A stretch of 64,000 nt of DNA from Hoplostethus atlanticus (GCA_034670405.1 JAXDDX010000178.1:124001-188000); one strand, 5' to 3'; counted from the first letter of the stretch, positions 26,701 to 37,455 are shown. The notes: generated by a model not told the origin, from the sequence alone. Made by a program: numbers and translations.

Positions 26701-27657
26701 GGCTCTGGGGAGTGATGTAACATGCTTACAGTCTCTCTCAAGTCAAAAACAATCACACCCATGCCTATGAAGACAGGCCTCTGACATCACTTGTGCGTTA
26801 TAATGTAATTTAAGAACATTAAAGTGATAATCTGTGACATTTATGAACAATGAACAATTGTCCATTTTGTCCCCTGTCACAATAGTAACTCAACCAGTTC
26901 ATAAAGCTTTTACATTTCCTGTTCTAAGCACCCGGGGGCAGGAAGGTCTTTGGGGAAAATTCTCTGGTGCACAGGAAGTGATGCGTGTTATGTTTACAGA
27001 AGCAGCAAGAGCGGAATGAAGAGGAGAAGAAACTAGCTAGTTAGCATGAGCAGCAATAGCCACCGTGGCTGAACACAACCGACAAAGAAAAGCGACCTAG
27101 CAAGGAAACAGACGTCACAGTACTGGCAACACGGTTTGATTGACAGGTGATCTCTGGGTAGTGAAGTGCGGAAACACCGCGGCAACGGGCGCCGAGCACC
27201 GAAGATGTCAGCAAAATATGAAACACAAGAAGCTGGCGGACTACCACTTAGAAGTACCACTCCAGTATGACTGAGCAGAACATAAGAGTTCCAGTTTACA
27301 TATGAGAATCAGGTCAGGCATCAGTAGATCAGAGGAGAGAAACAGAAAGAGACGTGACTCTACTGCTGGAGGAACTTTGGAGGAACTGGCTTGGACGTAG
27401 CAGAAAACAGTCCTCCTACGTACTCTGGGGCCAAGGTTGGAGGGAATCTTTCCCTACCATGTTAGGAAGACAGGAACAGGGCGTTAATGTCTCAGGCTGA
27501 GTGAATACGCAGACTGGCAGACTACCAGTGGGCCCATGAGCACCAACAGTGATCGCTAATTTGCCACCCACCACTTACAGCTTGGAATGCTTTATATGGG
27601 AATTAGGAAATAGCTACATTCAATACTACACTATCTATCACAACATACACACCCTCT

Positions 27658-27694
<37 letters not shown>

Positions 27695-27904
27695 TTTTTA
27701 TTCTCATCTGAATTCCATTCAATCAGTTTCTAATTGACTTAATTCTCCAGATGGTCCAGAGCCGAATGCAGGACAGAATACAGAATACAGAGCAGAGCTG
27801 AACGTTGCCCTCTGGTCCCCCGAAGCCATAAGGCTTCCCTGTTTCAGTTTATGCTTCTTAAAATAAGCATCCCATTCATTACGAGGTGCAATACACACAC
27901 ACGG

Positions 27905-27946
<42 letters not shown>

Positions 27947-28691
27947 AAGCTCAGTAATGACCTCAATTAGATCAACACCTCACCCATCCTGCAAGGACTA
28001 GACCTTGTACATGAAAGAGAATTAATGAGACCAAACTAATCAATGGCCTACTTCCTCGCTGAAACAATGAATGCTGGGAACATTGTTAATGGTAATACAC
28101 GCCCACCACGCCAGAGAGGTGTGAATGAGGCACGAGTTGTTAAAATAGCCTCTCCTTGGATAACAATCAATAATGCTTTGTAAACGGAGTTAAGCCCACT
28201 GCGGGCGGACAGCGCCAGCCACTGAGAGGAAGACGGAAATAACTGTAAAGAGGCTGAAAGCTATTGCCGGAAAAAAAAGAAGAATTACGGCATATATTTG
28301 TGGTGGAAGAGGTTGTGGCTTATGAAGGGCAAGGGATTGACTGATGCAAATGCGTCTTCAGAGTGCTTGCAGCAGTGGGTTCAGATAGAGCTCCAGCAGC
28401 TGGACCGGAGGAGACACTAGAGCCTGGGCATTAGACCGCCGCTGCTGCTGCTGCTGCTGCCAGGGTACACAGAAAAACAGAGGAAGAGAGGGAGAGCTAA
28501 AGGGGGAGAGTGGAGGAAGCAATACAAAAAACAACTGATTCATGAAGAGGAAAAATGAGAGACGTGCTATTTTATTCAGATGAAAGGCTTTTTCATCTCC
28601 ATGTGAGCCAATTCATTTTCCTGTAGAGAGAAAATGTGAACATCTGTGTATGCTATGAATCAGTAAGTAATAGTGCGACAAGTACCCGCGA

Positions 28692-28722
<31 letters not shown>

Positions 28723-31054
28723 TGCCCTATGGGTAGACTGACATCATGTTTGTATTGGGTGGGGTGGCAGAGAGGCTTTGGCTGAGGATAAAAGACTAAC
28801 ATTGCCAGGGGTGGTTTAGGGGTTTAGAGATGGACAGAAGCACAACACTCCCGCTGCATAATTATAGCCAAGAGATAAGGAACTCTACTAAGTTGTGGCT
28901 ACAAGCCCCGGAGGGCCCCAGAGGACCCCAACCCCTGACTGACAGGCTCAAGTAGATTTACTCTCCAGGTCAGCGCGAGGTCCAACAAAAAAATACAACA
29001 ACATTCTTCTGCTGCATGACCATGTAACATAAAAGTAACATACCCCCATCATCCATCCGGAAGACTTAGGTTTGGGAATGTTTATGAGGATGGAAGGAAT
29101 TCCCATCGGGAGGGTCCCATATTATCTTCCCTAACCTCAAAGCCAAAGACCTGAATGATGAGACAGAGAGGCGGCGTGACTGAGCGGCCATGCTATTGGT
29201 CAGATAGCTGGCCACTGGTATGGATGGTGAGATGGAGAGCATCGGGGGAGCTTGGAGACGTAAAAATCATCCACCCTGACAGACTTGGGAAAGTGGAGCA
29301 AGGCATTCTGCGAAGATGAACATTGCTCAAGTAGAAAGTTGGTACTCAAAATTGCTTTCCTGGTGAGGAGCACATCCAAGTACTAAAGCCCATTCACACA
29401 AACGCATTATCCAGACAAAGGAGAGATGATTACAGGATATCTCTATTTATGGGACAAGTCTGCTGTTAACTTGGCTTGTCAACAACATTTTGTGCCAATA
29501 TTCAGGATCTTAAAATTTGACTAGTTCCCTGCCAAAAATGTACAAGTACTCAGTGTTTCCCCGAGGACTGTCTTCTGGAAAAGCCTCTGAAACAGCATTT
29601 AGACCGTCATGGGACTAAAACCCAAACCGATGACATTCTCTTAGGGTTAGTAGCGCCTTAAGGCAGGATGACCCACCACAACTATGCAATGGTAGGAGAG
29701 ACTCTGGGATACATTAAGCTTTTCAATGAATTTAACAATTAAATTAATAAATAAAATGTGCAAAGAAAATAAAACCTCATTGCAGGTTTTACAGTTTTTA
29801 TGTAGCTGTATGTAAGGAGGACCAGCTGGCTGATATCCAAGGTCAATCCGCAAAACCAATATATCAGTCCAACCCTAATCAAAACTAAAACAGAGGCGTG
29901 TAGAGCAGCTAGGGGTCCCTTCAGGTCCCATCCTGTCTGAATTATCCATGCCCCCCCCCCCCCACTCCCCCACAGTCGCCTGACCCCAGACCAGAGCATG
30001 GGAACAGCCAGCCACACACAGAGGACAGCACGGGGAGGAATGCAAACACAGGCCACCGAGAGACATGGCTGGCACCGAGGTTTCCAGCAAAGACAACAAT
30101 CATAAATAGCAGATGCCCTCAGCAAAAAAAAATATGTCCATCAGAAGCTGGCTAGGTCAAAGCAATTTGTCAAAGAGATGACTGGTGGAAAAGTTGGAGG
30201 GGGAGCGAGGCAGCTCTCCCACAGTCTCAGCCGGGGGACAGGATTGATTTGATGTCAAGCCTTTAGGAGATGATGCAGAGATATGAAATTGTCTTACCTG
30301 ACGTGTCCCACATATTCAGCTCAATCCGCTGCTTCTCTATCTCAAAACTGGCTGTATAGTTCTCAAAGACCGTGGCCACATAGTTCTGAAAATAAGAAGC
30401 ATTTATTTGATGTTATCCAGTTCAGAGCACAAGACAAGCAGTGGGTTTGTATAGCCACTGGCTTCAGAAGAGCAGACAAGTGGGAATAATATATTTGAGA
30501 TAATGTCCCCTTATGAAAAAGAACTCTAGTCATGAATGATTTTAGAAGGATACTATACAAATATCACCTGCAAAGTCAATAAAGTACCTAAAAAAGTACC
30601 TACCCTATAGGAATATTATAGGAATATCATAGCATAGGTTATGAAGGAAATAAGTTATATAGAGAGTACCATAGACACACTATAGTCCCTAACAGGAGTA
30701 TTATGATGATTTTCCCTTACTCAAGTAATGTCACAGCCTTCTCTCTTTTCTCTCCATTTGTAATGTCTCTCTCTATACAGGTGGACTGTGTAACCTTGCT
30801 AAATAAGTCCAGAAGTTGAACTGTCCAGTAATGAACATGAAAAATACTGTAGTGCTGCTTGACAGTGCTTTCCAGTGTGTGGATTGACGCCACTGGCTCC
30901 AGTGCTATAGATTAACAAAGACTCCGTTTGGACTTTTGACAGACTGACCTACCTCTGGATAGCAGTCCTTGGCAAAAACGTGCAACAGTGCCGTTTTGCC
31001 ACATTGCGCGTCCCCAACCACCACAATCTTACAGCGGCTGCCTAGACTGTCCAT
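10736..31054 (-). CDS. rnd2: Rho-related GTP-binding protein Rnd2 (five coding exons, full gene span)
   Basis: Joining minus-strand exons 31054-30953, 30385-30298, 15314-15205, 13355-13221 and 11005-10736 gives a continuous frame of 234 aa plus stop. Human RND2 is about 227 aa. The P-loop GDAQCGKT is at residues 14-21, the switch I effector region VATVFENY at 37-44, DTSGSSYYD at 61-69, GCKLD at 118-122, ECTSK at 160-164 and CVLM at 231-234. Ser65 stands where RhoA has catalytic Gln63. This matches the Rnd family, which binds GTP but hardly hydrolyses it and acts at membranes through a farnesylated tail on plexin and RhoA signalling and, in neurons, on radial migration. The C-terminal [13 protein letters not shown] and KDRAKSC segments match RND2 better than RND1 or RND3. 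All four introns are GT-AG. The divergent neighbour vat1 supports the orthology. Confidence 0.97.
11006..13220 (-). other. rnd2: rnd2 intron 4
   Basis: GT-AG intron of 2,215 bp (donor GTGAGG after CAG, acceptor TTTTGCAG). It contains a CT array at 11688-11716, a G-rich stretch near 11990-12020 and several A or T runs near 12270-12540. No other gene was recognised. Confidence 0.85.
11688..11716. repeat. (CT)n microsatellite
   Basis: Pure CT array inside rnd2 intron 4. It reads as a GA purine tract on the rnd2 sense strand. Confidence 0.9.
13221..13355 (-). CDS. rnd2: rnd2 coding exon 4
   Basis: A 135-bp exon encoding residues 101-145 in phase 0, from WQGET to VTHEQ. The acceptor is CCACAG and the donor CAG|GTGAGG. 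It carries the nucleotide-specificity motif GCKLD, in which Cys replaces the usual Asn or Thr of (N/T)KxD, as in other Rnd proteins, and the Rho insert-region start TLRELSKQ. Confidence 0.97.
13356..15204 (-). other. rnd2: rnd2 intron 3
   Basis: GT-AG intron of 1,849 bp (donor GTCAGT, acceptor CCACAG). There is no strong repeat. A 146-codon plus-strand frame at 14335-14775 has no recognisable domain and is treated as chance. Confidence 0.85.
15205..15314 (-). CDS. rnd2: rnd2 coding exon 3
   Basis: A 110-bp exon that completes Gly64 across the splice and encodes residues 65-100 ([20 protein letters not shown] onward to DSVMKK). The acceptor is CCACAG and the donor AAG|GTCAGT. It contains the switch II replacement of the catalytic glutamine by Ser65, the diagnostic GTPase-deficient feature of Rnd proteins. 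Confidence 0.97.
19432..19491. repeat. Short tandem duplication of a TAACTAGCTAGC-type unit
   Basis: A self-complementary CTAG-rich sequence in which AGCAGCTAACTAGCT occurs twice in tandem, about 20 bp left of the MITE. It could form small hairpins. Confidence 0.7.
19510..20013. mobile_element. TTAA-flanked non-autonomous DNA transposon (MITE) with 128-bp inverted repeats
   Basis: The left arm (19514-19641) is the reverse complement of the right arm (19882-20009), with one mismatch noticed in about 128 bp. TTAA lies directly outside both ends (19510-19513 and 20010-20013), as expected of a target duplication for piggyBac-like elements. Because TTAA is palindromic it could instead be part of the inverted repeat. 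The core of about 240 bp has no transposase frame, so mobility would need an enzyme in trans. The high arm identity suggests a recent insertion or arm homogenisation. It lies in rnd2 intron 2. Confidence 0.88.
21533..21562 (+). repeat. GGGA repeat / G-quadruplex-prone tract
   Basis: Five or more runs of at least three G separated by single A, ending in a G8 run. It lies on the plus strand, which is the template strand for rnd2. Confidence 0.8.
21818..21862. repeat. (AC)n microsatellite with CG steps
   Basis: AC array with two CG interruptions, in rnd2 intron 2. Confidence 0.9.
23084..23120. repeat. (GT)n microsatellite
   Basis: Pure GT array in rnd2 intron 2. Confidence 0.93.
23682..23723. 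repeat. (AC)n microsatellite
   Basis: Pure AC array in rnd2 intron 2, followed by CT repeats near 23736-23747. Confidence 0.93.
26817..27250. repeat. Possible transposon-derived sequence
   Basis: The left border TTAAAGTGATAATCTGTGAC resembles the end of TTAA-targeted fish MITEs, and the interior has the composition of such elements. No matching right end is visible, so the copy would be truncated or only loosely related. This is pattern memory, not an alignment. Confidence 0.35.
27906..27942. repeat. (AC)n microsatellite
   Basis: AC array in rnd2 intron 2. Another pure AC array lies at 27661-27689. Confidence 0.93.
30298..30385 (-). CDS. rnd2: rnd2 coding exon 2
   Basis: An 88-bp exon after a TTTTCAG acceptor, encoding residues 35-63 and the first base of Gly64 (donor TCAG|GTAAGA). 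It holds the effector loop [15 protein letters not shown], including the conserved threonine (Thr39) that coordinates magnesium, and the start of the switch II motif WDTSG. Confidence 0.97.
30386..30952 (-). other. rnd2: rnd2 intron 1
   Basis: A short GT-AG intron of 567 bp (donor GAG|GTAGGT, acceptor TTTTCAG). It carries copy A of the dispersed repeat (about 30535-30720). Confidence 0.9.
30535..30720 (+). repeat. Dispersed repeat family, copy A
   Basis: It begins with TTAGAAGGATACTATACAAA, includes CCTATAGGAATATTATAGGA, and ends with a box like ACCATAGACACACTATAGTC. The same boxes recur at 32763-32945 in the same orientation, and inverted at 31365-31570 and 45885-46070. The boxes are recognisable but diverged. 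The family resembles a MITE, but its ends are unresolved. Confidence 0.65.
30953..31054 (-). CDS. rnd2: rnd2 coding exon 1 (start and P-loop)
   Basis: A 102-bp coding exon, residues 1-34 ([20 protein letters not shown] and onward to CYPE), containing the whole P-loop. The ATG at 31054 is chosen because the reading aligns with human RND2 ([20 protein letters not shown]). The frame stays open upstream to about 31339 but has no further ATG. Confidence 0.95.
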
Positions 31055-31275
31055 ATTTAGTCCGTCAGAGGTGTATTCTTGACGCGGGGACAGGTTGCAT
31101 TCACCATCCGATAAAAGACGCAGCGTAAAGGCAGACTGGGTGGAAAAACGCGCAAATACATGCGCCGATCCGATGCGCTTTATCCGCCGCCTCTTGTCCG
31201 ACGCGCCTCTTCTCCGGTGCCACTGCTGAAGCACTCTGACAGGATGGCTACCGAAACCACAGGCAGGACGCACAC
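31055..31275 (-). other. rnd2: Probable rnd2 5' UTR
   Basis: A CpG-containing stretch between the candidate TATA-like box and the start codon. Its length is inferred from the promoter position. It is open in the rnd2 frame but lacks an ATG in that frame. Confidence 0.45.
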
Positions 31276-31296
31276 CCCTCCCTGAAAACTCCCTTA

Positions 31297-31309
31297 CTTT
31301 TATTATTGG
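31297..31309 (-). promoter_or_regulatory. rnd2: Candidate rnd2 core promoter: CCAAT box with adjoining TATA-like box
   Basis: On the minus strand CCAAT (31309-31305) runs directly into TAATAAAAG (31305-31297), about 250 bp upstream of the rnd2 ATG. A TATA-like box here would put transcription start near 31270. The very close CCAAT-TATA spacing is unusual, so only one of the two may be functional. Confidence 0.4.
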
Positions 31310-31364
31310 CCACGCCTTCCCAACGTTCACGACCGACAAGGTAGCGACTCACCACTCACTGTGA

Positions 31365-31570
31365 TGTCCCTATAATACCCCTATAGGGAAATATAGCGTC
31401 TGTTAAGAGTTTATGGTGACTCCATCGCACTTTGCTTTTATCTCCAATGGTTTCATTAAAATGTCTCTCCAATACTCCTATGGGAACTTGCAGTGTGTCT
31501 GTGGTAGACTACTCATTGGTGAGTTTATAGAGACCATATTGCATGTGTAAGTAGGAGTGTATGGAATTGC
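31365..31570 (-). repeat. Dispersed repeat family, copy B (inverted)
   Basis: TACTCCTATGGGAACTTGCA followed by GTGTGTCTGTGGTAGACTAC (about 31472-31511) is the reverse complement, with substitutions, of the terminal box of copy A. The copy begins within about 60 bp of the candidate rnd2 promoter. Confidence 0.55.
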
Positions 31571-32163
31571 AATGTGTGTAGTTTTGTTGTGATATTATTT
31601 GTGTTACTGTGGTTTCTGAGGACCACCAGAAACAAACACCTCACCACTGGGAGCAATTTCACATATTTTGAAGCCAGTTTTTGCAATATAGAGGCCAATG
31701 GATATGTCGTTTAAATGCAAATAACATTATGACTGTAAAATTGTATGTAAAACTATGACGCCTAGCTTGAGGAGTAGCTCCCCAGGGTGATGCTGTCCAT
31801 GAGATTGTGTTTTCTAGGCTAAATTACCAGTCGCTTTTAGCTCCTGTGAGTGTACACATTTGATTTATTCACTAAACTGCTATGTGACCCTCCTTGTTTA
31901 TATGCACCCATGTTGCAATGTGATGATTTGATGATTGTAATCTTTGGCTGCGGGATGCTGTAATAAATTGCTCTACATAGGGGCTGACATTAAGGGATGT
32001 AGCGTAAACCTACTTAAACTCAATTTACCCATTTTATAATTTGCTGGCTAGAGTTTACCCAGCTTTCAGGATAATATAAATCTCTATGGGGTAAATCCAT
32101 AGTATATATCATAGTAAGTAGCACTGGGCTGAGTTAATAAATATATGAGGTTATATTCTTTCA

Positions 32164-32238
32164 AGGTAAAGGTAAAAGGTAAAAGGTAAAAGGTAAAAAA
32201 TAAATAAATAAATAAAATAAATAAATAAATAAATAAAT
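32164..32238. repeat. (AAAGGT)n / (AAAT)n simple repeats
   Basis: Four to five AAAGGT-like units run directly into an AAAT array. Confidence 0.9.
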
Positions 32239-32648
32239 GTTTTCTTTTGAAAATATAATTAATTTGTTTTTCATTATGTTGGTTGCTTGCCTTTTGATCA
32301 CTGACTGTACCCGCCTATTCATTTACCACTACATCACTGTTGATAATGCAGCATAAGTACTCTGCACATTAAGCTCAACATTTTGATTTGGTGCCAGAAT
32401 GAACACATAATTGAGGTAAAATAAATGCAGCTTATCTAGACAATGTGGGCCATCAAATGAAGGCCGAGCTCTCTTGATGGGTCTCATTTGCCTTGGATTT
32501 AGTGGGTATTCTTCTTTAGAAGTGCCATCGCTGAGGAATTACTGGTCTTGTGAATGAGATAAATCAATAACGTGGCAACACTACTAAATTGCCAATACAG
32601 GTCAGTTTTCAAACAGGCTTTTCAAACTTTTCTTTTCTGTAAACCACT

Positions 32649-32665
32649 GCTGCCTCCTTCTGGCA
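32649..32665 (-). promoter_or_regulatory. CTCF-like motif, reverse orientation
   Basis: The minus strand reads TGCCAGAAGGAGGCAGC, close to the vertebrate CTCF core (CCASYAGRKGGC followed by R-S). A motif match only, with no occupancy data. Confidence 0.4.
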
Positions 32666-32762
32666 CAAGCATGCTATTAAGTCACATTGAGCGTGACGGT
32701 GGAAAAAAACAACCAATTTCAGCATTGAGATTCAGAGCACAACATGCAATACAAATATCAAA

Positions 32763-32945
32763 TATCTAAAATACTATACAAATATCAAACCAAATCTTCC
32801 TCCTTATCGTGTCACTGTCCAAGTCCTTATAGGAATATCATAGGAATTAAATTATAGTGATACCAGTGGAGAGTCACTATTGAGTACCACAGACACACTA
32901 GAGACCCCTATAGGAATATTATACTGACATTTCGTTAAGTTCATA
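32763..32945 (+). repeat. Dispersed repeat family, copy C
   Basis: It shares the left box (ATACTATACAAATATCAAA), the CTTATAGGAATATCATAGGA box and the box GAGTACCACAGACACACTAG with copy A, in the same order and orientation. Confidence 0.65.
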
Positions 32946-33257
32946 TGTCACAGAATCAGCACATAGTTCAACTTGTGTGCATTCATAGTCCAGTGTAACA
33001 CTTTATTGTAATATGTAATAACTACACAGCGATTTATACCCTCCAACACCTTTTAAGGCTTTATGTTACTGTGGATATGTTGAATTCTGTCATAATATTC
33101 TAGCTTATAGAGGATGCAGTTATCTGGTTGGGAAAAAGGAGTTGTATGCAAGCCAATCAGAGACAGAGTGAATTAATCTCTCTCAATCTTGAGGTTTTTG
33201 ATGTCGCACTCTTAATATTATAAATCCTGTTCTGGTTTGAGCGGCATCCTGTTTGAC

Positions 33258-33275
33258 CAACAGCAGGTGGCGCCA
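33258..33275 (+). promoter_or_regulatory. CTCF-like motif, forward orientation
   Basis: The plus strand reads AACAGCAGGTGGCGCC within this span, close to the CTCF core. It lies about 600 bp from the reverse-oriented motif at 32649. Confidence 0.4.
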
Positions 33276-34296
33276 CAGCCCACAGCACAATGCCCTTCAT
33301 CATAACAGCAGGCTGTGTAAGAGCTTAGCCTAAAATAATAATCTTCCATCATATTTTTATCTTTTGTAGTGTTTTACAATGTATTTGAGATCCATACAAT
33401 TCTGACTTTAGAAAGTTTTTTTTTAACCGTTAAGTCTGAGGCATCACTTTCTATGACAATTGGTTCTCTGCCAATGTAACAATACTGCAATTAGGGGACA
33501 ACATGGACTATTTTTTTATAGTAGTTTTCAAGCTAGCTGTCAGTCATAACACTGTGTCTTGTGCATTTCAGAATTTGTTATTAAAGTGAAGTATGCAGCA
33601 CGATGCCCGGGAGAAAGGGATCTGTGAAATTGCTCTCTGGACGAAAGCAAATCAGCCGACTGCACAGAGAGTTATTTGATTGATGCTTGATGTTTTTGGT
33701 AGGTTTAAAATGATTTAACTGTACAACCGAAAGGGATCAAGTTAAAAGACAGAGTCAGTTCTCTGTCTTGGAATCATAATATTTGGGAACCGTTTTGGGT
33801 CTTGACTTATTAGGGAAGCTCTGTTCAACATAAATTTTGGGGGTTTTAAAATAAATAAGACAAAGGTATTCTTTTCCTTACCAGTTAAAATCTGAATTTC
33901 ATGGCCACGTGTGGCTGCAGCTCATATTTCTGGTGAGTTGGTTATCTTGGCTGGGATATATCCATAAACCTGGACTCCACAAATAAGCAGAATATTGGGA
34001 AAAATCTTAATCAGAAAAATCTGAATCCGAGTGCTGTCGATACCCAGAGAACCAAACTGTGCCCGGAGAACTGCACTGGCATCTGTAAATGTGCAGACAT
34101 CTACTGTGCTTCTGTCCTGACCTATTGCCCAAGGCCTGTCTCTTAACCCTGCACTGGATTAGCGAATCACCTTGGGACCACAAAGCCCCACAGCTCATTA
34201 CTGCTGCCCAAGGTAACTGAGCTGCGTGCTACAAGTCTACTGCTGTTATTCCCAAATATTTGGCATGTCTTACAGATGTATTTCTGCCATGAAGTT

Positions 34297-34303
34297 CATC
34301 ATC

Positions 34304-34335
<32 letters not shown>

Positions 34336-34338
34336 CAT
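34297..34338. repeat. (CAT)n microsatellite
   Basis: About 14 CAT/ATC trinucleotides with one ACC interruption. Confidence 0.95.
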
Positions 34339-35410
34339 GTGACAAAGGTGAGCCCTTAGGCTACTCTAGTGCTGCTCTGTGGCTTTTTGGATTGCGTTGG
34401 TGCCTTTGATGGTGTTGACCTATTTCATCAGTGTGTAGTTCAACCCAGTCCCCCGCACCTGCCACCAGGTGGGCCCAATGCGTCCCCCCTGCTGTGATGT
34501 GTGACTCAACACTAAGACCAACCAGTGAACTGGTTGGGAGCCAGCATGCGCTGACTTCTGGCACCTGAGGTCTGAGCTCCTGTACTCTGGCCAGGCAGAA
34601 TCGATCAGTCCTATAGACTCCAATATAAAATAAATAGACAGCTCCTCCACTTCCAGCATTTTAATTTAACCACTGCAAAAGGCTGACGCATATTAAAGCA
34701 CATATATAAAATGAAATGAAGTGAATATAAAATGAACTCTTAGATTTTTTCCCCCCAGGTTTACATCTGTGGTGGTTTCAATGGGAATGAATGAGTGCCT
34801 GTTTACATCAGAGTGCTAAAACCCTGAGACAAACCAGAGAACTCAAGAGGAGCAGGCATAGTGGGGTGGGGTGAGTCATCATGTAAAGGCACAAACAAAT
34901 TCAGTTGTTCTTCTGTAAAGATGAACTCTGATAAACTATACTAATATTTCACCTTTTACTTCTCCTAGTTGGTTGGCTTTGATGGCACCAATCACCGGTG
35001 AAGCGCAGAGGCCTATCTGACCTGCAGGCCACAGTTTGTACACATCCGTGGACGTGCACCCGACACACCTCCAATTATGTGGTAAATCAGTGAGGGGAAG
35101 TGAGTGACAACTTCATCATGTGGTGAATCATCTGTGCAGCTCGGCCAGCATCCTCTCCATCTATGAATCTTACAAATGTTTAGCCCAGTCCGACCTAGAC
35201 TGGCATTTTTCTATAATACACAGTAACTGCCATCGGTGAAGGTTGATGCAATTGCTGCATGTTTTATAACACTTCTTAGTTTGAGTGACACTATTTAGGC
35301 TATATGGTGAAATCAACTAAATGCCTAATGTGATACTGATACTAATAATAATACTCTTTTTGCCTTCCCCCCTCCAGAGAGGTCAGAGGTCAGCTACAGA
35401 ACAGTGCCCC

Positions 35411-35457
35411 TGAAGCTGATATGGAGTCACACTTTATGTGACTCTATATCAGCTTCA
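35411..35457 (+). repeat. Near-perfect 47-nt hairpin
   Basis: The arms 35411-35431 and 35437-35457 are complementary over 21 positions, with one difference that is a G-T pair on the plus strand, around a 5-nt CTTTA loop. As plus-strand RNA every position could pair. Confidence 0.85.
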
Positions 35458-37455
35458 TAAGACATGAAACAATACCAGCTATGTATCTTGATGTCATCAA
35501 GTGACTTTTGATGGAAACCAGGCTCCATACATACACACGATGGTACTTCAAGTGACTGTGACACCTTTAAAGGTTGCAGTCCAATGCAGTAATAATAAAG
35601 AAGTTACCACTGACTTGTAACGGTCTCTTTCATCACACATGGTGGCTTTAATGTTTTTTCCATCTAACAATTCATGCAAACGGTGTGTGTGTGTGTGTGT
35701 ACTGGTTGTTGAATGTGCACAAGTGTCCAATTTAGTTTAGTTTAGTTTGTTACAAGATCTGATTTCCAGTTTGCCCAGGTTCTGATGGAAATGAAAAGCA
35801 TCCATGTGTTTGTAATTCAGACACACACATCCTCAGAGACCGTCCCAACCTCCCTGCAGACTTGTGGCACAGTACCTTATCCAGGCCAAATTACACCACT
35901 GTGCGGTGTTATTCATTCAGTAACCTACTTAGACAATAGAGGAAGTCTCCCAACTACACCAGGTGTCCAAGGGAAAGTGTTGCTTTAACTGAGGCCATTT
36001 CCTGCTATGGATAAGTGATCGTAATCTGTCTCCCTGTTGGAACGTCTCTTCCAGGCCTGCACACAGTGACACGAAATTCAACAAATTAGCTAAATTTGTA
36101 TTATACTACCCTCCCCTTCTCCTCTCATCTTTTAGAGTTAGAGTCCAAGTCATCTTCCTGACTGGGCCTCGCTGAAACATTACCATCCTGTCCACTCCAC
36201 CTGTCAGGGCTAATGAGGAGAAGAGCCATCCTGCGAACACCCGCCGCATGCTGATGTACGCTCAGAGTGGCTCAGTGCGGTTCACGGGCAAGAACAGACA
36301 ATATGCCTTGTAACATTTTGTCCGTGTCAAAGCTGATGATCAATAACGCCTACGTCCTACAGCATTAAGCCCCAGTCCGATATTGATTGGGCCAGTGCTG
36401 ACTTTGGCCTCAGGAGTGCTGAGCAGCACTTTACGGCCACAAGGTGTCTCACCACTCCTCTCGTGGCCACATCTCCCCTGAATGGACACAGTGGTCAATG
36501 CTCATCTCTCTCAGCTCCACACACTAAATGCACAGACAGCGGGAGAGCTGGGAGGACAGACGGACAGACGCTGGGCGACACCATCGGTTGCATCTCTAAA
36601 GGTATACTTTCCCATACTGATAATGAATCTCTCCACTTTTACAGCGGATAACCCTTCGAGTGGCCGTGACCCGTGTGCGTGAGCTTTCAAGGTGCAGTGA
36701 TGGAGAGGTCATTCTGCCCTCTGGCTCTGGCTCAGACTCTGCTGTGCAGCAGCCGAAGAATGCATTGTGGGTTATATATATATATATATTTTTTTTTTAT
36801 CAGAGCTGGCATGATCTCAACACAGGCTAGTTTTTTTGTGAGCTGTGGCTGTACTGGGAAGTTGCAACAATGAGCAGCAATGATAAGTAATGCCGAAAGT
36901 TCCTGCAAATCACACCGGTAGAATAGGCAGCATAAACAGACATTTCCTCTAGACTCCTACTGCTCCTGCACCACAAGCCTCCCTAAAAACGCAGGACAGT
37001 AAACCTGCAGAAATAAGCAAATGTTTGCCCAGACCTGTAAGACATGGCACAAACATTCCCCAGTTAAAAATCACTTTCTTTAATATGCCTGTAGGGTCTA
37101 TGGCACCATGGAGATAATAGTGACTATATTTTATGTTGTTTTATCTCATATAGTGTCACAATAATATTGCTGTAATATTACCTAATAGGGGCTTTTATTG
37201 TGTATGTGGTGCTCAATAGTGGGTTTATGTGGAATTATCGTTCTTAATGGTATTTTGTTTATTTCTTAAGGTGCCATTGTATATCACACCCCTTACAGAT
37301 TTATTATAGTGAGCTCGTTTTCGCACGGGTTGTTTTGTACTTGTTTATTTCAGCTTGATTTGTCTGTCATATGACCCATTTTTTTGCAAATCACTTCTAC
37401 TCTTTGTTGTGGTATAGGAACCATCTTATAGCCCTACCCTAACAGCCTACATCAT

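Larger units (their letters stand above)
15315..30297 (-). other. rnd2: rnd2 intron 2 (15 kb)
   Basis: A 14,983-bp GT-AG intron (donor GTAAGA, acceptor CCACAG) that makes up most of the gene. Visible contents are AC/TG arrays near 20450, 21818, 23084, 23682, 27661, 27906 and 28692, a GGGA-type G-rich tract at 21533-21562, the TTAA-flanked MITE at 19514-20009, a possible transposon-derived stretch at 26817-27250 and an AT-rich, homeobox/SOX-motif-rich stretch at 27951-28210. No nested gene was recognised on either strand. Confidence 0.85.
31310..37455. other. Intergenic region between divergent rnd2 and vat1
   Basis: About 6 kb, more AT-rich than the gene bodies, with no recognisable exon. 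It holds copies B and C of the dispersed repeat (and perhaps a weaker one near 37120-37275), an AAAGGT/AAAT simple repeat at 32164-32238, a CAT repeat at 34297-34338, a hairpin at 35411-35457, a TTTAG repeat at 35731-35750 and two CTCF-like motifs. Regulatory elements for both genes are expected here by position. Confidence 0.75.

Noticed and set aside
31055-31339. N-terminal extension of Rnd2 in the same open frame (about 95 codons)
   Set aside because: There is no ATG in this stretch, it is Arg-rich and low in similarity to any Rnd protein, and the ATG at 31054 gives the expected family N-terminus.
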